NCBI GenBank assembly: GCA_012064385.1
Contig: QRDG01000473.1
Span: 3,541,965-3,605,964, forward strand
Direction: 5' to 3'
Source of the DNA: Puccinellia tenuiflora
Taxonomy: Eukaryota; Streptophyta; Magnoliopsida; Poales; Poaceae
Length of the DNA: 64,000 bases
Made by a program: the position numbers and the translations under genes. Under the pieces are notes generated by a model. It was not told the origin of the DNA. It searched no databases and was given only the letters and a program-made list of their open reading frames with translations. Below are positions 57,901-64,000 of this stretch, one piece after another (within the stretch, counting starts at the first letter, position 1; each line of letters starts with the position of its first letter).

Positions 57901-58058
57901 TTCCCCATCAGCACGGAGAAAGTCCCTGCGACCTGATAAGAAGAAAACATTGAGGTATCAGCACAAACATGTACATTGGCACCCGTGTCAATCAACCATT
58001 CAGGAGAATGACACACTGAAAAAATAGTTGGAAATATACCATACCCAGCATCTTTCAT
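54977..58058 (-). pseudogene. Copia pol: protease, integrase, RT, RNase H (one frameshift)
   Basis: The first stretch (58058-57159) holds the protease (WLIDTGANVHVCADTS, DTG active site), the pre-integrase zinc finger (WHSRLCHINFGC, then CQVCVQAKQPRKSH) and the first part of the integrase core ([36 protein letters not shown]). A run of nine T at about 57182-57190 shifts the frame by one. The second stretch (57352-54977) gives the rest of the core ([20 protein letters not shown] with the catalytic Glu), RT ([29 protein letters not shown]) and copia RNase H ([20 protein letters not shown]), ending KEMGMRPTV. Full length apart from that base. Confidence 0.9.
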
Positions 58059-59448
58059 TTCAGTATCTCCAATGACAACATTGGCGGTCTTGCCGCTCTT
58101 GTCGCGCTCCTCAAATCGGTTAGGGCATCTTGGAGCCCAGTGATTAGGATCACCACAGACATGGCAGGATCCCTTCTTCCTATCGGTCTTCCTCTTGAAG
58201 TTGGTAGACTGTGAGGGCTTTTCTTTTTATCAAACTTGCCTTTGTTCTCAGACTTATTCTTGTTCTTGGGCTTGTAGGACTGGGAGTTCTTCTTTTGAAC
58301 GAAATTAGCACTTGAACTTCCCTCAAGGCCTCGAGCGCGTGCGTCTTTTGCTCTCGCCTTCTCCTCCACATCGAGAGACCCAATGAGATCCATAACTGAA
58401 AACTCTTGTCTCTTATGCTTCAGAGAAGTAGCAAAATTCCTCCACGAGGGAGGAAGCTTGGCAATGATGCCTCCGCAATGAACTTGTCCGGTAAGACGCA
58501 TGTGAACTGCTCAAGTTCCTTAGCAATGGACTGTATCTCATGAGCCTGCTCGACAACAGAGCGCTCACCAGTCATCTTGTAATCATAGAACTGCTCCATG
58601 ACATACAATTCACTGCCTGCGTCCGAGACACCAAATTTGGCCTCGAGCGCATCCCACATACCCTTGCTCGTAGTGATGGACAAATACGGGTCAATGATTT
58701 TCTCGCCAAGAATGCTGAGAATAGCCCCTCTCAGAAGGATATCGGCTTCCTGAAAAGCATTCTCCTGTTCAGGAGAAAGCTCTCCTTCAGGCTTGCCTTT
58801 AGCAGCGTGGAAGCACTTCATGGTTTCAAACCACAGAGTAGCTCTTGCACGCCAATTCTTGTAATTGACGCCCACAAAAGGAGGAGGCTTTAGTGATGCA
58901 GCAAAGCCAATGGAGGAAAATTTCCTATAATAAGGTTTTTGGATTGTTGAAAATATTAGGAAATTTCCACATGATTTAATCCTTAAAAGCAGTAGATGAA
59001 ACATGACTAATAAAACGTGATTTAAACTAGTCATGCAATCTAACAGAGAGTTCACAAAAAGCAATTCTAGAGAGTACGCAAATAGCAATTCTACACAGAT
59101 TGCTACAAACACTGTACGAAGCATGACATCTAGTAGAACACAGATGAGCACATACGGGGTGTTGGAGGATGACCCGTTGGCGCCGTCGGTGTTCATGTCG
59201 CCGAAGATGTCGTTGACGTCGGGGAAGTAGTCGTCGTTGGGGAAGAAGTCGTCGGCGTCCGTGTTGACAAAGAGGTCAGTAGTCGCGCGGCAGCGCTCCC
59301 CAAAAACCTTATCGCCCCTCTCCCGTACAGGATCACGAGAGGCGGGGTTCCGGAGTCCTACTGTCCCGTCCCGCGATGCACGCCGTAGAACGGGATTGAG
59401 AAGTCTTGATCGATGGCGCAAAGCTCGAGAACCAGGAGGCAGGCGCAT
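58055..59448 (-). pseudogene. Copia gag with an LTR-encoded N-terminal leader (two frameshifts)
   Basis: An open frame of 342 residues begins at an ATG inside the 5' LTR (59448, about 45 bp after a CTATAAGAG TATA-like motif) and runs without a stop into gag (FAASLKPPPFVGVNYKNW). A one-base loss near 58455 moves gag to the frame 58501-58055 (IIAKLPPSWRNFATSLKHKR). A second loss in the A-rich run near 58220 moves the zinc knuckle CHVCGDPNHWAPRC into yet another frame. GTATGT at 59155 and TTATAG at 58925 could be splice sites; removal of that 231-nt stretch keeps the frame. Whether the leader is translated is unknown. Confidence 0.72.
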
Positions 59449-59939
59449 GAGAGGTGTGGCTCTTGTGTGTGTCTGTGGAGAGGAGCGACCTCTCTCTTAT
59501 AGACACAGAGGAGAAGTCAAACAGGCTGCGTGGGAGATGAAACGAAGAGACAGAAAACGAACTGAATAGGAAGCACTCAGATTCGAGTTAATTGTCCACT
59601 AAGCAAAACGTTTCAGCTTCCGCGCACCCGGTCGTATTCCAATCATGCGTGGCGCGTGACAAAAATATAGCCATCGGCTCGGCCGCGCCGTGACGAGGCG
59701 GGCGGCGGGGGAGGAGCGCGCGTGTGGCTCTCTCTTATTCTCTCCCTTTTCAATGCCTCATACTAGTGGTAAAAAGTCTCACCTTATAAGCTGGTGAAAC
59801 TCTCTCCCAACTAGCGGTATGGGATTAAACATTTTGTCCCACCTCTTGCCATGCATGAATGGGCCACATGGGCCTCTAGGATTTTCAGAAATTTATTGGA
59901 TTAATCAAAAGGCTGATTAATTGGGCCAAAATTCCAACA
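58945..59939 (-). repeat. 5' LTR of the copia element (995 bp)
   Basis: TGTTGAAAATATT...AATTCCAACA on the plus strand, nearly identical to 53409-54413; one visible change is an indel in the GGCGTGGCGAGGCGGGCGGG-type stretch. No TGGTATCAGAGC-type primer binding site follows it on the minus strand. Confidence 0.92.
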
Positions 59940-59944
59940 TACAT

Positions 59945-60414
59945 CACATCACATGTTTATGCAATTAATTATCACATGCGCTTGCATGTTCATTCCACGA
60001 TCCATGCATACTACCATGCGAATATGTTGTACTAGTACATTGTAATAATCCATCAACGGAGAGAAGCCTCAATGGTGACTCGATCTAGAGTAGAGTAGAA
60101 GAAGGCCGGGCCGACGGGAGTGTTTGGGGCCCCAAAGTTTAGAAACACCGGCCTTAGTTCAGGCCACCATGGGAAAGGCCCATTGTTTATTGGAAAAAAT
60201 TAAATGGCAAGAAGAAATTCTAACTTGAGACCTGCAGCATAAAGCAGAGGACAACTAGGCCAGCTTAAGCTTGTGTCCTATAGGCAACCTATATTGGTTA
60301 AAATATTAATTTTCACTAATGAATATAATAACATATATGTCAATATTTCTGGAGTGGCAGAGGAAATCTGTTTTGGCTCATAAGTATAGATACACTCACT
60401 ACCTAAAACCATAT
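59945..60414. other. No recognisable gene
   Basis: Non-coding spacer between the copia element and a foldback repeat. Nothing identifiable. Confidence 0.5.
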
Positions 60415-60424
60415 TCAAAGTATT

Positions 60425-60690
60425 AAAAAAAAATCAGGTGTGCGTCCGAACATTTTATTTTCGCATATCAAGTTTGGTGAAAAAAAAGAGATTTTTTTGT
60501 CGCCTGAAAATACCACAATTTCTGGTGCTCCAAAGTGGGTTATCAGGAGATTTTTTTTCATCCTTTTACACAAGCCAAAAATGCCTTTTTTCGCAAAAAT
60601 TTGTATACAAACATAGAATGACCGGATGTACACCCAATTGTTTTCCATTTTTTTTATATTTTGAAATACATTTAAATGTATTCATAACTG
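60425..60690. repeat. Second foldback (MITE-like) element
   Basis: The left end (CAGGTGTGCGTCCGAACATT) and the reverse complement of the right end (GGGTGTACATCCGGTCATTC) are similar over about 60 bp, and the interior is rich in A and T runs. Of the same general build as 52985-53345, with different sequence. Confidence 0.5.
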
Positions 60691-61799
60691 ATGCATCTAG
60701 TCCTATGAGGGAAAAACGACCGTGTCCACCCTATTTAGAATTTGGCACAGCCCCGGAGTCGAGTATTAGTGAGAAGGAAAGTAGCGAGGATGACAAATGT
60801 AAACCGGGTAATTTATTGGAGCCATGGACGTGCTTGGAGTTGGAAGAAGTTGGCGACCGGCGGGCCGGGGTCGTTCTTTTCGCGCGCGTATGCACACTTT
60901 CCTCATCAAGAACAACGGTAAAAAAAAAGTAGCACTGGCCGGTTAATTAATTCACTGTCAAAAAAAGACTAGCCGGTTAATTAATTCACTGTAGCTTCAG
61001 ATCCACGTACTATCACTCACGTATATGCTCCAGCGTTGTGGTTAGGCGCACGACGCGAGTAAATTAATAATCGTGCCAGTGCAAGCAGGCGGACTAAAGT
61101 TTGTACCAGTACACACTTTGCTCAGAGGAAAGCGATATCTTGGCTTTGCTTAGACGGTACTACTGCTGCTGTCACACCACTCTTAATCAGCTTTACCGTC
61201 ACATGTACAGTAGTACCACGCTCCGGTAATTAAATTAGTTTGTCGATGGTGGTGGTAGACACAGGAGACAGCGCTTTGGCAATTGGCAGGCGATGATCAT
61301 CATCGTTCGTGCCGTGGCTGGTGAAAAGGTGCCGTTTGGAAGCAAGCAAACGCCCACCGTGCGATTCAGTATTCACCGGTCTTCTTGGTTTCAACTCTAC
61401 TAGTAGTACTTTTTACTGCCGCTTTGCTTTCACCCTCCCACGGGGAGCCTCGTTTTTTTCTTTGAGATTTAGCCTCGGCTCGGCTGGGATTGTGTGGGCG
61501 ATGCGTGCAAGTGCACACTCTAGAGTAGAGGGAGGGGCGTTTCCGTCACTCCACGCTTCGGCTCGCGCGTGCACCTGGTGTATCGTACACCTGTGGGCTC
61601 AATCCTGCCTCGCAAGACAAGGCCGCACGTACACCTGGTCCACCCAACGCACGCCTCTCTCTCTCTCTCCTGGGACGGACGGAAGGGAGGGAGACTGCGG
61701 CGGTGCTGTTCCGCGTCGCTGTCGCGGCTTTAAAGCTGTCGTCTCCTCGCCTTTTCCCATCTCTTTCCCTCTCTCTCTCCTCAATTACCACGCCACAAC
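60691..61799 (+). promoter_or_regulatory. Upstream region of the HD-Zip III gene
   Basis: Not coding on inspection; the open frames in 61309-61812 overlap on both strands. CT-rich tracts (CTCTCTCTCTCTC near 61655 and 61770) and a weak TTTAAAG TATA-like motif at about 61728 lie just before the probable leader. A nearly exact short direct repeat, GGCCGGTTAATTAATTCACT and AGCCGGTTAATTAATTCACT, occurs at 60938 and 60971. Confidence 0.4.
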
Positions 61800-62512
61800 C
61801 AGACCCAGCTGAGAGCTAGAGAGAGGCTACTGCCCAGTGGAGTGGAGGAGTGCTGCTGCTCTGGTGCCGGAAGTCGGATCCGATGGAGGGCCGGGGCTCC
61901 GGCGGCGGAAGGCGGCTCTGAGCGAGCGAGGTGTCTCACTCTCCGGGAGACGCTCCTCTCCTCGACGACCGGCGGGTGGGAACCAAAGCCCAAAGGTGAG
62001 GAGGAGAGCCGGCAGCTTGCTGTTTCTGTATGGGATCTACTTCGCCGCCCTTCGCTGGTTAGCCTCGCATTTATCTTCTGCCGTGCTACTTTGGGCCTTG
62101 TTCGTCGCTCGCTGCAAGCCTGCAAGCTGCAATGGATGATTTATAACTTTGGGGAGTATATATTTTTGGTACATACTACTCTTTTGGGGCGACACCGGAC
62201 GGAATTGTACTCACAATGTGGCCTTGGTCCCAGTTTAGGAGCTAGGAAATGCTGTTTCCTCCCCCCACTTTAGGAGCTAATCGTTAGTACCAGTACCAAT
62301 TTTGTTGCCTACACTGCAGTTCAGTTACCTTTCCTGCATTTGTATTTTTGGCAGTACATTTCATCTCCTGCGTCATTTTGGGCATAGTACCATTTACATT
62401 TTATTTTTACTATTTTTGGTCCAGGAGGGATATCCACGAGCTGAAAATCCAAGTGTGTGCAACAAGGAGATTTAGTTAGGTCTTAGTTTTGCTGCATTGG
62501 TGAGGTAAAACA
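61800..62512 (+). other. Probable 5' leader of the HD-Zip III gene, with intron and a short upstream ORF
   Basis: A long leader is typical for HD-Zip III mRNAs. A donor (AAAG|GTGAGG, 61996) and an acceptor (TGGTCCAG, about 62425) suggest one leader intron. A 12-codon upstream ORF (ATG 61883, TGA 61919-61921) lies in the first part. Inferred from splice motifs only. Confidence 0.45.
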
Positions 62513-64000
62513 ATGGCTGCGGCGATGGCAATGCGAGGGGAGAGCAGCGACCGGGGTGGCTCTGATAAGGGGGGCGGGATGGACTCAGGGAAGTACGTGC
62601 GGTACACGCCGGAGCAGATAGAGGCGCTCGAGCGGGTCTACGCCGACTGCCCCAAGCCGACATCCTCACGCCGGCAGCAGCTGCTGCGCGAGTGCCCTCT
62701 ACTTGCCAACATCGAGGCGAGGCAGATCAAGGTCTGGTTCCAGAACAGAAGGTAATAAGGCAAAATTCTAGCTAGAATCTACTAATTCTGAATCAGACGT
62801 TATTATTGTAGTATACCCTAAGTGATGGCCTGTCTGCTAAAAATACATGCTATGATTGTATTCTTGTCAAACTGTTACGTTGCTGTTCTGAAGATGATAA
62901 TTTCTTTGATGTGGATAGATGCTGTAATGTGAATTGCTTATTGATCAAGTAGCGGCTACTGCATTTTATCTGTATCAAATCTGGAGTCTTGGTTTCATAT
63001 TGTGCTAAGGTGGATGATTGCGCCTGGTTGTTACAGGTGCCGAGATAAGCTGCGGAAGGAGTCATCACGGCTTGAGGCCGTAAACCGAAAGGTGTCGGCT
63101 ATGAACAAGCTTCTTATGGAGGAGAACGAACGTCTCCAGAGACAGGTCACCCAGCTGGTTCATGAGAACGCCCACGTGCGGCAGCAGCTGCAGAATGTAA
63201 GCTTTTGTTGTTGTGGTGTGCGTAGATGTCATGTCTCGTTTACAAACATGGTCTTACTGAAGTCCAATTTATCCACATTTCTTTGTCCTTAGTATAATAT
63301 ACATTCACATTTCTCTCTGTATAATATAATGTAATACACATGGCATGTAAGGGAATGTTCAATTTTGTACCATGCTTTGTAGGTGAGTACTGTAGTGTAC
63401 TAATATCGCATTACTTTCAAAGTTGGTTTATGTTAAGGACGTCATGTCCTTATGATGCCATGTCCATGGGGATGTTCTCCCATTGGAAAACCATGTAGTG
63501 CACGTACTCATCAGCTGGTCTAAAATAGCCATTAATTGGTCCGTGGGATGTTACAAGTTAACCACATTGTTCTATGTTTACTTTACTTTTTCGTAATAAC
63601 ATCTGTTGATTGAATGCAGACTTCAGTTGCGAACGATACAAGCTGCGAATCAAATGTTACTACTCCTCAAAACCCTCTAAGGGATGCAAGTAACCCTTCT
63701 GGGTAAGAAAATTGCTCTGGATTGCCAGGGAATAATTCTTGCTGCTGACCTTGCCTTGTTGGGACCATCCTTTCCTGATAGTGGCTTTATTTTCTGGTTC
63801 CAGGCTCCTTTCAATTGCAGAGGAGACATTGACAGAGTTCCTCTCGAAGGCTACTGGGACAGCTATTGAATGGGTCCCGATGCGTGGGATGAAGGTCACA
63901 TGCCAACTCTGGAATATTTTTCTGTGTGATTAACATTAACTAGACGTTCAATGATTTCCTAATTGCGTTCTGTTTTCATGACATTAGCCTGGTCCGGATT
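62513..64000 (+). CDS. Class III HD-Zip transcription factor, 5' part (continues beyond window)
   Basis: Exons 62513-62751, 63037-63196, 63620-63702, 63804-63894 and 63988 to the window end, in frame throughout (195 residues present). Homeodomain at about residues 25-88 (KYVRYTPEQIEALERVYADC ... IKVWFQNRRCRDKLRKESSR), followed directly by the leucine zipper (about 90-133, AMNKLLMEENERLQRQV). Then a linker (TSCESNVTTPQNPLRDASNP) and the start of the START domain (LLSIAEETLTEFLSKATGTA). The linker is closest to the PHB/CNA (ATHB14/ATHB15; rice HOX32/HOX29) branch as I recall it. These nuclear factors set adaxial identity, meristem and vascular patterning. Exon 4 ends MRGMK, where most relatives have MPGMK. 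The exon 4 donor reads GTCACA, weaker than consensus. Transcripts are repressed by miR165/166. Confidence 0.92.
63886..64000 (+). promoter_or_regulatory. miR165/166 target site, split by an intron
   Basis: GGGATGAAG at 63886-63894 ends exon 4 and CCTGGTCCGGATT at 63988-64000 opens exon 5. After splicing they form the complementary site for miR165/166, conserved in all HD-Zip III genes. The intervening intron is 63895-63987. Confidence 0.85.

Larger units (their letters stand above)
53404..59944 (-). mobile_element. Complete Ty1/copia retrotransposon with TACAT target-site duplication
   Basis: LTRs at 53409-54413 (3') and 58945-59939 (5'), flanked by TACAT at 53404-53408 and 59940-59944. Order on the minus strand: gag, protease, integrase, RT, RNase H, the copia order. 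The LTRs differ at only a small number of positions plus short indels, so it is a recent insertion. Single-base frameshifts fall at about 58455 and 58220 in gag and 57185 in integrase; the rest is open. I do not assign a named family. Confidence 0.92.

Noticed and set aside
61309..61812. 167-codon open frame upstream of the HD-Zip III gene
   Set aside because: Overlapped by open frames on the other strand, no recognisable motif, and placed where the promoter of the HD-Zip III gene is expected.
1..64000. tRNA and rRNA genes
   Set aside because: I looked for tRNA A/B-box and rRNA-like sequence by eye and saw none; a tRNA search program was not run.

Overview
This is repeat-rich plant nuclear DNA, almost certainly from a Triticeae grass (wheat, barley, Aegilops or a relative). 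The evidence is a 1.86-kb BARE/Angela-type copia LTR, two large Tat-lineage Ty3/gypsy elements, a Mutator-type relic, TTTAGGG-like repeats, and grass-type peroxidase, patatin and HD-Zip III genes. One run of 302 Ns and one single N show that it comes from a draft assembly. Family names are from recognition of protein and terminal motifs; no database search was run.

Layout. 1-11303: a decayed Tat-type gypsy element (copy A) in minus orientation, its 3' LTR lying outside the window. 11304-13264: degenerate telomere-like repeats and a MuDR transposase relic. 13265-13860: a fragment of a tRNA m1A58 methyltransferase (TRM61-like) gene. 13931-18105: a TIR-bounded element carrying an eight-exon plant mobile domain (PMD) gene, with regularly built interrupted palindromes inside both ends. 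18106-18730: unclassified sequence. 18731-21439: the 3' end of a BARE/Angela-like copia element. 21440-34703: a second, much better preserved Tat element (copy B) with both LTRs, gag-pol on the minus strand and a five-exon antisense gene on the plus strand. 34704-36757: no recognised gene. 36758-37059: assembly gap. 37060-44448: a decayed tandem cluster of class III peroxidases on the minus strand. 44449-49200: LTR-like DNA, a hAT relic and a copia gag relic. 49587-50280: the C-terminal half of a patatin-like lipase gene, ending at a perfect 58-bp inverted repeat. 51720-52945: a LINE relic. 53404-59944: a complete copia element with a TACAT target-site duplication. 61800-64000: the 5' part of a class III HD-Zip gene on the plus strand, ending inside the split miR165/166 target site.

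How the parts relate. In copy B the gag-pol genes and the antisense gene converge on a short intergenic stretch, a layout known from Grande-like Tat elements. The antisense gene contains the PF04195 ('putative gypsy type transposon') domain and a coiled coil. Its third intron holds a tandem array that repeats the 10-nt polypurine-tract/LTR junction of the element itself. The PMD element has no recognisable transposase, but its gene model closes in frame over eight exons with only two TAG stops.

Host genes. The only host gene that looks intact within the window is the HD-Zip III gene. The best peroxidase is intact except for one extra base in a C run. Several other single-base frameshifts here also fall in homopolymers, so part of the apparent gene decay may be sequencing error.
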